Shown here: positions 17,945 through 26,053 of the stretch, piece after piece
Position numbering within the stretch: position 1 is the first letter of the stretch
How the letters are laid out: every line of letters begins with the position of its first letter
The notes under the pieces: model-generated
Seen by the model: the letters and a program-made list of their open reading frames with translations, nothing else
What the model was told of the DNA's origin: nothing
The model's database searches: none
Program-made: the position numbers and the translations under genes
DNA from: Chelativorans salis
Lineage (GTDB): Bacteria > Pseudomonadota > Alphaproteobacteria > Rhizobiales > Rhizobiaceae
Assembly: GCF_025336525.1 (NCBI RefSeq)
Contig: NZ_JAOCZP010000001.1
Coordinates: 806,001 to 870,000, forward strand
Direction of reading: 5' to 3'
Length of the DNA: 64,000 nt

Positions 17945-19954
17945 GTGGAAACGCGCGTGGAATCCGCCGAGTTGGGCGCGGGCGGCCTTCGAATCCGGAT
18001 GCTCGGCCCGCTGAGGGTCGACCGGGCCGACGCCGCGTTGGACCTTCCGGCATCGCGGAAGGTGCGCGCGCTCCTTGCCTACCTGGCGCTTGCCTCGCGC
18101 AAGGTCAGCCGTACCCGACTCTGTGAGCTTTTCTGGGACGTCCCGAACGACCCGCGGGGTGAGCTGCGCTGGTGTCTAAGTAAGCTGCGACACGTCCTCG
18201 ACGAGCCTGAGCGGCACCGGGTCTTGACGTCGAACGACATGGTCTCCCTCGATCTCCGCGATTGCTTCGTGGACGTCATCGAGATCGCGGCCGCAGCCAG
18301 CCTGGGCATAGAGAAGCTTGATGAAGAAGGGCTGCGCACTCTTTCCGATCTTTTTTCCGGCGACTTCATGGAGGGGCTGGAGATCGACCGGAGCCCACAA
18401 TTCGACACCTGGCTCGCCACGCAAAGGCGCCGCTTCAGGGCCTGCCATATGGCGGTGCTTGAACACCTGATCGAACGTCTCCCGGTCGGCAGCGAGGAGA
18501 TCTTCCCACTCCTGGACACGTGGATCGAGCTTGCCCCGTTTGACGCGCGCGCTCATCTAACGCTGCTGCGCGCGCTGTCCGAACGCGGCAAGCTCGGCGA
18601 TTGCGAGGAGCACCTTACCGCCACGGCAAAGCTCTACGAGGCGGAAGAACTGGATTTCGGACCGATCCGGGAGGCATGGCGAACCCTTCGCGACCGGCGA
18701 GTGGGTGCTTCATGCTCCATCGAAGCTGCCCCTGCGGGCCCCGTATCCACGCTGGTGATCGGTGCGTCTCCGCGCGCCTCGCTCGCCGTGATGCCCTTCA
18801 TTGACCAGGCGAAAGAGGATGACGTTCGCGGCGGACCGGCCGAAGGCCTCACCCAGGACATCATCACGCGCCTGGCCAAGCTCAGAAGCCTGTTCGTGAT
18901 CGCACGAGGCTCCGTCTTTGCCCTGGCGGAACGGAATATCGGTCCGGAGGAAGCCGCCCGGATGCTCAATGTCGACTACTTCGCCAGCGGAACCGTGCGG
19001 CGGCAGTCGGGCCGGCTGATCGTCACCGTCGAGCTGGTCGAGGCGCGTACGGTCAGGATCGTCTGGGCGGAGACCTTCGACTATAAGGCGGATGATGCTT
19101 TCCTCATCCTCGACGAGGTCGGCAACAGGATTGTTTCCTCGATCGCCAACGAGATCGAAGTGGCCGAAAGGAACCGCGCCATCCTGAAGCCGCCCAGTTC
19201 GCTAAATGCGTGGGAGGCTTATCACCGCGGCCTCTGGCATATGTACCGCTTCACCAAAACGGACAATGAGCAGGCTGCGCACTTCTTTGAAACAGCCGTG
19301 CGGCTGGATCCGACCTTTGCCCGCGCCCATGCCGGCGTCTCCTTCACCCATTGGCAAAATGCATTTCAGCACTGGGCGGATCGTCAGCGCGAGACCGACC
19401 TTGCCTTCGAAGCCGCCGGCCGTAGCCTGATTGTCGATGAACACGACCCGGCTGCGCATTGGGCGATGGGGCGGGCACTTTGGCTATGTGGCCGGCAAGA
19501 CGAGTCGCTCGGCGAGTTGGAGCAGGCCGTCGATCTCAGCCCGAATTTCGCGCTCGGGCACTACGCGCTCTCCTTTGTCCAGTCACAGTCGGGCGATGCG
19601 CGCGCGGCCATTGGAGCATCCGACCACTCGCGCAGCCTGAGTCCGTTCGATCCATTGCTGTTCGGTATGCTCGGCGCGCGCGCTATGGCCCATGTACGTC
19701 TGGGCGAATTCGAACAGGCGGCCGAGTGGGCCTTGAGAGCGGCAGCACGCCCGAACGCCCATGTTATCATCCGGGCGATCGCCGCACACTGCCTCGCATT
19801 GGCCGGACGGGTGGAAGAGGGGCAGGCCTACGCACAGGCCATCCATGAGACGCTTCCGACCTATGGCATTGAAGATTTCCTGTCCACCTTCAGGTTCTCA
19901 CCAGATGCCGAAGCCCTCTTCCGGAGAGGGGCCAAGCGGGTCGGCTTGGGATAG
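17945..19954 (+). CDS. SARP-like regulator with BTAD, TolB-like and TPR regions
   Basis: About 669 residues. The N-terminal winged helix (RALLAYLAL, RLCELFWDVPNDPRG, LRWCLSKLRH) is clearly related to that of the giant regulator at 7900-12615. A bacterial transcriptional activation domain follows to about residue 240 (APFDARAHLTLLRALSERG). Residues about 270-400 match the TolB-like domain found next to adenylate cyclases (SLAVMPFIDQ, EGLTQDIITRL, FVIARGSVFAL, YFASGTVRR), and the rest is TPR helices. There is no cyclase domain. The start is set at GTG 17945 with GGAGG four bases upstream; the GTG at 17933 overlaps that site. It faces the cupin gene divergently. Confidence 0.82.
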   Translation: METRVESAELGAGGLRIRMLGPLRVDRADAALDLPASRKVRALLAYLALASRKVSRTRLCELFWDVPNDPRGELRWCLSKLRHVLDEPERHRVLTSNDMVSLDLRDCFVDVIEIAAAASLGIEKLDEEGLRTLSDLFSGDFMEGLEIDRSPQFDTWLATQRRRFRACHMAVLEHLIERLPVGSEEIFPLLDTWIELAPFDARAHLTLLRALSERGKLGDCEEHLTATAKLYEAEELDFGPIREAWRTLRDRRVGASCSIEAAPAGPVSTLVIGASPRASLAVMPFIDQAKEDDVRGGPAEGLTQDIITRLAKLRSLFVIARGSVFALAERNIGPEEAARMLNVDYFASGTVRRQSGRLIVTVELVEARTVRIVWAETFDYKADDAFLILDEVGNRIVSSIANEIEVAERNRAILKPPSSLNAWEAYHRGLWHMYRFTKTDNEQAAHFFETAVRLDPTFARAHAGVSFTHWQNAFQHWADRQRETDLAFEAAGRSLIVDEHDPAAHWAMGRALWLCGRQDESLGELEQAVDLSPNFALGHYALSFVQSQSGDARAAIGASDHSRSLSPFDPLLFGMLGARAMAHVRLGEFEQAAEWALRAAARPNAHVIIRAIAAHCLALAGRVEEGQAYAQAIHETLPTYGIEDFLSTFRFSPDAEALFRRGAKRVGLG

Positions 19955-20075
19955 CTCTCTCTCCGACCTGAAATGCCGAAGCGCTCGTCCCAGACCAAGC
20001 TCCAGCTGTGGGCGGGGAACCGCACCAGCGGCTGGCGGTTTCCCAACCTGAGATGTTCTGGCTTCGCCTTGTTCG

Positions 20076-21065
20076 ATGACGCTTCTGATCCAGCCACGGC
20101 TCGTGAATGAGCCTTACTCCGATCCGGGCCTGCTGCTCGACTTCAAGTTCGGCGCTCGGGCGATCCTGTTCGACCTCGGCAACCTGTCGGCGCTCGCGCC
20201 ACGAGAGATCCTGCGAACGACGCACATCTTCGTGTCGCATATGCATGTAGACCACTTTATCGGCTTCGACCACCTCCTTCGGCTCTGTCTCTATCGGGAC
20301 AAGCGGCTGAACATCATCGGCCCTCCGGGCATCGGGGACGCGGTAGGGGCCAAGCTGCGGGGCTACACATGGAACCTTCTCGACGAACAAGCACGCGATT
20401 TCTCGATCGTCGCTTCCGACTGGACGGATGACGGATTTGTTGCCTCGAGCATCTACCGGGCACGCGATGCGTTCGTCCGGCAACCGCAGGCCCCCGAGCG
20501 CGCAAACCTGCCCCTCGACGAGGCGGAGTTTTGCATCGAGGCAGCGACGCTCGACCATGGCATTCCGAGCCTGGCCTTTGCATTCCAGGAGAAGGTGCGG
20601 ATCAATGTCCATAAGGCGCGACTTGACGAGCTTGGACTCCCCGTCGGCCCATGGCTCAGCGAGGCAAAGCACGCTGCAAGGGCCGACGCCGAAGCGGAGA
20701 CCGAATTCATGCCCGCCAGCGGCAGAAGCATCTCGCTACGCGAACTGCTGGATGCCGGCGCCCTCAGACATGCAAGAGGCCAGCGGATCGTCTACGCTAC
20801 GGACCTTGCTCATCATGCCGAAAACATCACCCGTCTTCACCGCCTCGCGCAGGGTGCGGATCAGCTGTTTATCGAGGGCGGTTTCCTGGAAGAGGACCGG
20901 CAGCTTGCTGCAAGCAAGAAACATCTGACCGCCCGGCAGGCGGGCGAGATCGCGCGGGTGGCCAACGTCCGCGAAGCCCATCAAATGCATCTGTCTCCCC
21001 GCTATCTCGGGCGCAAAGCCGAACTGCGCGAGGAATTCGAGCGAGGCTTCAGATCCACCGAATAG
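20076..21065 (+). CDS. Metallo-beta-lactamase-fold hydrolase, ribonuclease Z-like
   Basis: 329 residues. The full HxHxDH zinc motif is present (SHMHVDH, residues 54-60), followed by later ligands in AATLDHG and YATDLAHH. The layout (large insertion between strands, RNase Z-like C-terminus with HLTARQAGEIAR and MHLSPRYLG) resembles ribonuclease Z and related phosphodiesterases. The exosite arm for tRNA is not obvious, so activity on tRNA is uncertain. No strong Shine-Dalgarno precedes the ATG. It lies 121 bases after the SARP-like regulator. Confidence 0.75.
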   Translation: MTLLIQPRLVNEPYSDPGLLLDFKFGARAILFDLGNLSALAPREILRTTHIFVSHMHVDHFIGFDHLLRLCLYRDKRLNIIGPPGIGDAVGAKLRGYTWNLLDEQARDFSIVASDWTDDGFVASSIYRARDAFVRQPQAPERANLPLDEAEFCIEAATLDHGIPSLAFAFQEKVRINVHKARLDELGLPVGPWLSEAKHAARADAEAETEFMPASGRSISLRELLDAGALRHARGQRIVYATDLAHHAENITRLHRLAQGADQLFIEGGFLEEDRQLAASKKHLTARQAGEIARVANVREAHQMHLSPRYLGRKAELREEFERGFRSTE

Positions 21066-21151
21066 CGCCCCCGCAATATGACTATGGGTGGCTCAGGTGT
21101 TCGAACCAGCGAGACGCACCATGAAAGGCTGACATGCAGGCGATGGCCGGT

Positions 21152-21352
21152 CTACCGATTGAGCAACCAGAAGATAAGGCTGAGAAGCACGCTGATGAGG
21201 AGCGATGTCATGAGCGGGATATAAAGCCGAAAACCGTCCCGCTCGATGATAATGTCGCCGGGCAAGCGCCCGAGGCCCAGTTTCTGTAACCATGGCCAGA
21301 GAAGACCGGCGACAAGAAGCACAATGCCAAGGGTAATCAGCAGACGGTTCAT
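21152..21352 (-). CDS. DUF2905 small membrane protein
   Basis: 66 residues. Two hydrophobic helices (LLITLGIVLLVAGLLWPWL and PLMTSLLISVLLSLIFWLL) flank the conserved loop LGLGRLPGDIIIERDGFRLYIP, which is the DUF2905 signature. Function is unknown. The ATG at 21352 has AGAAGGA upstream. It converges with the metallo-hydrolase gene. Confidence 0.85.
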   Translation of the reverse strand: MNRLLITLGIVLLVAGLLWPWLQKLGLGRLPGDIIIERDGFRLYIPLMTSLLISVLLSLIFWLLNR

Positions 21353-21407
21353 CGCATCCTTCTCAAGATCATCTCGTTGGCCTCCCGACACAGAGGAACC
21401 AAAAGCA

Positions 21408-22445
21408 TCACTTCTCTTGCAACCGCTCCAGATAGGGCAGGCTTTCGGCTTGGAACTCGCGCCTGATGACATCCACACGCGCCAGCGCCCGTCCGGCTGA
21501 TACCTTCAAGTGATGCTCCAGCGCGCTGGCGGCCTTATCCACATCACCGCTCTCCAGATGCCGCAGGACTTCCAAATGTTCCGGCAGGAAGGGTTCGGTG
21601 TTGAAGAGGCGTGGCGTCCAGCGATAGAGGAAGCGGTGTGCGATCAGGAGCGATTGGGGGAGCGTGATCGCCTGCATCAGGGTGCGGTTGCCGCAATATT
21701 GAAGCAAAGCGACGTGCATTTCCTCCTCCAGCCGGTCGAGGGTCGGTCCCTCGATGGCGTCGGCGTGGGCGATGGCTTCCTCCAGGTGCTTTCTCATGTC
21801 GAGCAGGAAGTCGCGCGGTAGACTTGGTGCGGCCTTAGTAAGCGCGACGGGCTCCAGAATGCTTCTGAGTTCGTAGAGCTCGCCCACATGCTCCGGCGTG
21901 AGCGCGGGCGCATACCAGCGCGAGCGTTCGTCCTTGCGGATGACGCCGCGCTGCTGCAAGCGGCCCACCACGTCGCGCGCCACGGTGCGGCTGACATGGT
22001 AGCACCGCGCCAGCTCCGCCTCGTTGACGCGCCAGCTTGCAAACGAGATGCGGCCGATGATCTCGTCCTCCACCTCCGCATAGATGCGCTCCCAGCTCGA
22101 GCGTGAGGTGAGGCGGATGTCCTCCCTCGGAGTTGCGACACCGCTTGAGCCGGCCCCCTTCGCAGGCGCGCGCACCGCATAGCCGCGGCCCGTCGTCTTG
22201 ACGAGAAGACCGCTTCTCTCAAGCTCGGCCAGCGCGCGCCGGGCGGGCGCGCGGCTGATGCCGAACTGATCGGCAACCGCCGTTTCGATGAGCCGCGCTC
22301 CAGGCGCCAGTACGCCGTCCTCGATCTGGGCGGCCAGAATGTCGAAGGCGCGCTGATAGAGCCGGGGAGCAGGACCGGCCCCCTCCCGACCGGCCCGCGG
22401 CTGTTCGCTCTCACCTCGGCGGCTTCGGGCGGGCGATATGCTCAT
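21408..22445 (-). CDS. GntR/FCD regulator with two consecutive winged-HTH domains
   Basis: 345 residues. A first GntR-type domain covers about 28-95 (LYQRAFDILAAQIEDGVLAPG ... FGISRAPARRALAELERSGLL). A second covers about 118-180 (IYAEVEDEIIGRISFASWRV ... YHVSRTVARDVVGRLQQRGVI). The FCD ligand-binding domain follows from about 188 (HVGELYELRSILEPVAL), with histidines that may bind a metal and a small acid. FCD regulators normally have one DNA-binding domain. It is divergent from the SDR/Ldh/TRAP operon and probably represses it until an organic acid binds. Confidence 0.88.
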   Translation of the reverse strand: MSISPARSRRGESEQPRAGREGAGPAPRLYQRAFDILAAQIEDGVLAPGARLIETAVADQFGISRAPARRALAELERSGLLVKTTGRGYAVRAPAKGAGSSGVATPREDIRLTSRSSWERIYAEVEDEIIGRISFASWRVNEAELARCYHVSRTVARDVVGRLQQRGVIRKDERSRWYAPALTPEHVGELYELRSILEPVALTKAAPSLPRDFLLDMRKHLEEAIAHADAIEGPTLDRLEEEMHVALLQYCGNRTLMQAITLPQSLLIAHRFLYRWTPRLFNTEPFLPEHLEVLRHLESGDVDKAASALEHHLKVSAGRALARVDVIRREFQAESLPYLERLQEK

Positions 22446-22528
22446 CTGCTCTCCTTCTTGCCTTTTCCCTCACGGCCACATTGCCTGCCTCGGCGGAAAC
22501 GACTTGTCCAGCGCCCATGTTTCGTATA

Positions 22529-22536
22529 GTGTACAC
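22529..22536. promoter_or_regulatory. GTGTACAC palindrome in the GntR/SDR intergenic region
   Basis: An 8-bp perfect palindrome lies within TATAGTGTACACATTA, between the divergent GntR and SDR genes and near where both promoters should be. FCD-type GntR proteins often bind short GT-N-AC palindromes, so this is a plausible operator. Confidence 0.4.
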
Positions 22537-22592
22537 ATTAGACGTTTTGCGCGACAGTGCAAAATCATCCTCTAGGGAGGAGACAGCAAGCG

Positions 22593-23336
22593 ATGGTGGG
22601 TCGGCTTGCCGGCAAACACGCATTCGTGACCGGTGCGGGTCAGGGCATCGGGCATGCCATCGCGCTCGCTTTCGCCGAAGAAGATGCGGAGGTGGTTGCG
22701 GCCAGCCGGACGGCCGAGAAGATGCAGGACTTGCCCGAGCGTTCGTCTTTGATCACGCCGGTGGGCCTTGATGTTACGGATGGTCCGGCGGTCGCCCGTG
22801 CCATTGCGGATGCGGGACGCATCGATATCCTCGTCAACTGCGCCGGCTGGGTGCACAACGGCACGCTGCTCGACTGTTCCGAGGAGGACTGGTCGAGAAG
22901 CTTCGACCAGAACGTAACCTCCTGCTTTCACACCATCCGTGCCGCCCTCCCGGGCATGATCGAGCGCGGCTCGGGCTCGATCATCAACGTCGCCTCCGTC
23001 GCCTCGTCGATCACCGGGGTGCCGAACCGCGCCGCCTATGGCGCCAGCAAGGCGGCGGTGATCGGGCTCACCAAGGCAGTGGCGCGTGACGTGATCCGCA
23101 CCGGCGTGCGCGTCAATGCGCTGTGTCCGGGAACGACACACTCGCCCTCGCTGGAGGCCCGGATCGCTGCAACGGACGATCCCGAGGCGACCCGCCGCAC
23201 CTTTACCGAGCGGCAGCCCATGGGCCGGCTCGGCACGGTGGAGGAGATGGCGGCAGCGGCGCTTTATCTCGCCGGTGACGAGTCCGCCTTCACGACGGGC
23301 GCCGTCATGGTCGTCGACGGAGGACAGACGCTGTGA
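22593..23336 (+). CDS. Short-chain dehydrogenase/reductase
   Basis: 247 residues. It has the NAD(P) motif TGAGQGIG near the N-terminus, the NAG-equivalent NCAGWV, the catalytic serine in NVASVASS and the YxxxK pair in YGASKAA. Overall it resembles 3-hydroxybutyrate or 2-keto-3-deoxy-L-fuconate dehydrogenases; the substrate is not decided. The ATG at 22593 is chosen because GGGAGGAG lies about 11 bases upstream. It is the first gene of the operon and its stop overlaps the next start (TGATG), which implies coupled translation. Confidence 0.85.
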   Translation: MVGRLAGKHAFVTGAGQGIGHAIALAFAEEDAEVVAASRTAEKMQDLPERSSLITPVGLDVTDGPAVARAIADAGRIDILVNCAGWVHNGTLLDCSEEDWSRSFDQNVTSCFHTIRAALPGMIERGSGSIINVASVASSITGVPNRAAYGASKAAVIGLTKAVARDVIRTGVRVNALCPGTTHSPSLEARIAATDDPEATRRTFTERQPMGRLGTVEEMAAAALYLAGDESAFTTGAVMVVDGGQTL

Positions 23337-24427
23337 TGGCGCACACGGGAACAAAGACGGATGGCACGCAATCCCGCGTGACGGCAGATGCGCTGGAACG
23401 TTTCTGCCGCGATGTGTTCGCGGCCGCCGGTGCCGACACGCCGACGGCGGATGCCGCCACCTGCGCCATGATGCACGGCTCCCGCCTCGGTATAGACAGC
23501 CACGGCGTGCGCTTGCTCGAACACTACGTGAAGGCGCTTACCCATGGGCGAGTGAACCCTAAGCCGAAGCTCAACCTGACCCAGAAAGGCGATGCCGCAG
23601 CCACGCTGGACGCCGACGACGCCCATGGTGCGCTCGCCGCCTATACTGCGATGGAGGAGGCTGTGAAGCTGGCGCAGAGTGCGGGACTGGGGGCCGTCGC
23701 CATCCGCGACAGCTCTCATTTCGGTCCGGCCGGCGCTTATGCCCATGCCGCGGCGGAGGCCGGCGTGATTGGAATCGCTATGTGCAATTCCGACAGTTTC
23801 GTAAGGCTGCATGAGGGTGCGCAACGCTTTCATGGCACCAACCCCATCGCCTGCGCGGTGCCCGTACCCGGTGAGCGTCCTTGGCTGCTCGACATGGCGA
23901 CCAGCGCCATCCCTTTCAACCGCATCCAGCTTTACAAGAGCCTTGGCCAGAAGCTGCCTCCTGGCACAGCATCACGCACCGACGGCGGGGACACGGATAA
24001 CCCCGCCGAAGCCGAAATGCTCGCCCCGCTGGGTGGCAAATTCGGCTTCAAGGGCGCAGGGCTCGCGGGCCTTGTCGAGATATTCAGTGCGGTTCTTACC
24101 GGCACGCGGCTCTCCTTCGAGATCGCGCCGATGTTCGGATCAGATTTTTCCACGCCGCGCGGCCTAGGCGCCTTCGTCCTGGCGCTGAAGCCCGGCGCCT
24201 TCGTGGACGAGAAGGCATTTGCCGACGGTATGACGCGCTATCTGGCTGCACTGCGCGGCTCGACGGCGCGCGCCGGCGGCACAGTCCTAGCTCCCGGTGA
24301 TCGCGAATGGGCAGAGGCGGACCGGCGGGCGGTCGAGGGCATCCCTCTCGACCCCGCCACGCTCGAAGCCTTTCGGCGTCTTGCCGATCGGTTCGGAATT
24401 GAGATGCCGCGAGGGGCCGATGCATGA
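23336..24427 (+). CDS. Ldh-family (type 2 malate/L-lactate) NAD(P)-dependent oxidoreductase
   Basis: 363 residues. It carries family blocks RLGIDSHGVRLLEHYV (catalytic His region), AIRDSSHFGPAGAYA, GTNPIACAVPVPGERPWLLDMATS and GFKGAGLAGLVEIFSAVLTG. Relatives oxidise or reduce 2-hydroxy/2-keto acids (malate, lactate, sulfolactate, ureidoglycolate) or cyclic imino acids. Overlap with the SDR stop and the TRAP transporter downstream suggest that the imported compound is a hydroxy acid. Confidence 0.87.
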   Translation: MAHTGTKTDGTQSRVTADALERFCRDVFAAAGADTPTADAATCAMMHGSRLGIDSHGVRLLEHYVKALTHGRVNPKPKLNLTQKGDAAATLDADDAHGALAAYTAMEEAVKLAQSAGLGAVAIRDSSHFGPAGAYAHAAAEAGVIGIAMCNSDSFVRLHEGAQRFHGTNPIACAVPVPGERPWLLDMATSAIPFNRIQLYKSLGQKLPPGTASRTDGGDTDNPAEAEMLAPLGGKFGFKGAGLAGLVEIFSAVLTGTRLSFEIAPMFGSDFSTPRGLGAFVLALKPGAFVDEKAFADGMTRYLAALRGSTARAGGTVLAPGDREWAEADRRAVEGIPLDPATLEAFRRLADRFGIEMPRGADA

Positions 24428-24523
24428 GCCACCGGCGCCGGGATACGCCGACGGGCTATGCATCCGGCATCGGAAACATTTGCCGGTGGAGGGAGTGACG
24501 TACCCGCGTAAGGAGGAGAAGAC

Positions 24524-25516
24524 ATGAGCAAACTGATGAAACGGCTTTCAGTCGCCAGCGCCGCAGTAGCCCTTGCCGCGGGCCTCCACGGCGCAGTGCA
24601 AGCGCAGGAGACCTACACATTGCGCTTCAACCACGTGCTAGGGCCCAACGAGCCCTTCCACCAAGGCTTCCTCGACTGGGCCGAGCGCGTGGAGCAGCGC
24701 ACCGATGGCGGGCTCACCATCGAAGTCTTCCACAGTGCCCAACTCGGCGTGGAGGAGGACATTATCGAGCAGATCCGCCAGGGTGCCAATATCGGCCAGA
24801 ACACGGACGCCGCCCGCCTTGGCAACTATGTGCCCGGTATCGCGGTGGTGAACGGTCCCTATTTCGTGGAGTCGCTGGAAGAGGCCTATCAACTGGCTGA
24901 TTCTCCCACCATGCAGGAATGGCAACAGGAGCTGGCGGACGAGCACGGGCTGAAGGTGGTGTGCTTCGACTGGGTCCAGGGTTTCCGCAACTTCTTCACC
25001 AACAAGCCGATCCGCACGCCGGAGGATCTGGCCGGCCAGCGCATCCGCACGCCGCCCGCACCCATCTGGCAGGAATCGATCCGCGCGTTGGGTGCGGAGC
25101 CCGTGGCACTCAATTTCACCGACATCTATCCGGGCCTGCAGCAGCAGGCGGTCGACGGGGCGGAGCTGGTCTACCCCAACATCACCGCCGCCAATCTCTA
25201 CGAGGTCCTGAGCCACGGCAGCGAGACCAAGCACATCCTGCTCGTCAATTTCCAAGTGGTCAGTTCCCAATGGTTCAACGGCCTGCCGGAGGATTACCAG
25301 ACCGCACTGGTGGAGGAGTGCCGCACCGCTGGCCAGGAGACCTCCGCTACCATCGAAGAGGCCGTCGCTGAAGCCAAGGCGGAGGTGATGGAGCAGGGCA
25401 TGACCGTTGTCGAGGACGTGGACCTGGAAGCCTTCCGCGAGGCCGGCGAGAAAGCCTATGAGGAGCTCGGTCTCGTCGAGGCGAAGAACAAGGTGCAGGA
25501 GGAAATCGGGAAGTAG
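24524..25516 (+). CDS. TRAP transporter solute-binding protein (DctP type)
   Basis: 330 residues with a signal peptide ending near AVQAQE. The DctP features are LRFNHVLGPNEPFHQGFLDWAERVEQRT at the start, GLKVVCFDWVQGFRNFFTNKPIRTPEDLAGQRIRTPP with the conserved arginine that binds the ligand carboxylate, and ALGAEPVALNFTDIYPGLQQQAVDGAE. It captures an organic acid in the periplasm. Strong AAGGAGGAG upstream of the ATG. Confidence 0.93.
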   Translation: MSKLMKRLSVASAAVALAAGLHGAVQAQETYTLRFNHVLGPNEPFHQGFLDWAERVEQRTDGGLTIEVFHSAQLGVEEDIIEQIRQGANIGQNTDAARLGNYVPGIAVVNGPYFVESLEEAYQLADSPTMQEWQQELADEHGLKVVCFDWVQGFRNFFTNKPIRTPEDLAGQRIRTPPAPIWQESIRALGAEPVALNFTDIYPGLQQQAVDGAELVYPNITAANLYEVLSHGSETKHILLVNFQVVSSQWFNGLPEDYQTALVEECRTAGQETSATIEEAVAEAKAEVMEQGMTVVEDVDLEAFREAGEKAYEELGLVEAKNKVQEEIGK

Positions 25517-25549
25517 CGCGAAAGGGAACGGCTCCGGCGAGGAACGCTG

Positions 25550-26047
25550 ATGGGCACGATCTATGCTCTCCTGAAAAGACTCGAGGCGGTCCTTGCCGGG
25601 ACCTTTCTGCTTCTCATGGTGGTCCTGATCTTCACGGGTGGGGTGGCGCGCATGCTGGGCCACCCGCTCAACTGGACCATCGATCTTTCCACTGCCTCCT
25701 TCGCCTGGGGCGCCTTCCTGTGCGCCGATGTTGCCTGGCGCAACAACGCCCTTATGTCGATCGACGTCCTGACGGCGCGACTGCCGGCAAGGGCGGCGCG
25801 AGCGCTCACCTACGCGAACTACCTGATCATCGCGGGCTTCCTCGTCTACGTTATTTATGCTGGCACGTGGCTTTCCTGGACCAGCCGGGCACGCGCCTTC
25901 CAGGGCATTCCGAGCGTCAGCTATTCATGGGTGACTGCCAGCATCGTGGTGGGTGGGCTGCTTCTGCTTCTCACTACGCTCATCAAGGTACACGCCGCGC
26001 TCAAGGAAGACGGCCTCTTCCGCTCCTCTTCCACGGTTGCGCGGTAA
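25550..26047 (+). CDS. TRAP transporter small permease (DctQ type)
   Basis: 165 residues with four hydrophobic helices (TFLLLMVVLIFTGGVARML, FAWGAFLCADVAWR, YLIIAGFLVYVIYAG, SIVVGGLLLLLTTLI). The pattern, length and place between the binding protein and large permease identify it as the DctQ subunit, which stabilises the large subunit in the membrane. Confidence 0.9.
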   Translation: MGTIYALLKRLEAVLAGTFLLLMVVLIFTGGVARMLGHPLNWTIDLSTASFAWGAFLCADVAWRNNALMSIDVLTARLPARAARALTYANYLIIAGFLVYVIYAGTWLSWTSRARAFQGIPSVSYSWVTASIVVGGLLLLLTTLIKVHAALKEDGLFRSSSTVAR

Positions 26048-26053
26048 AGGCTC

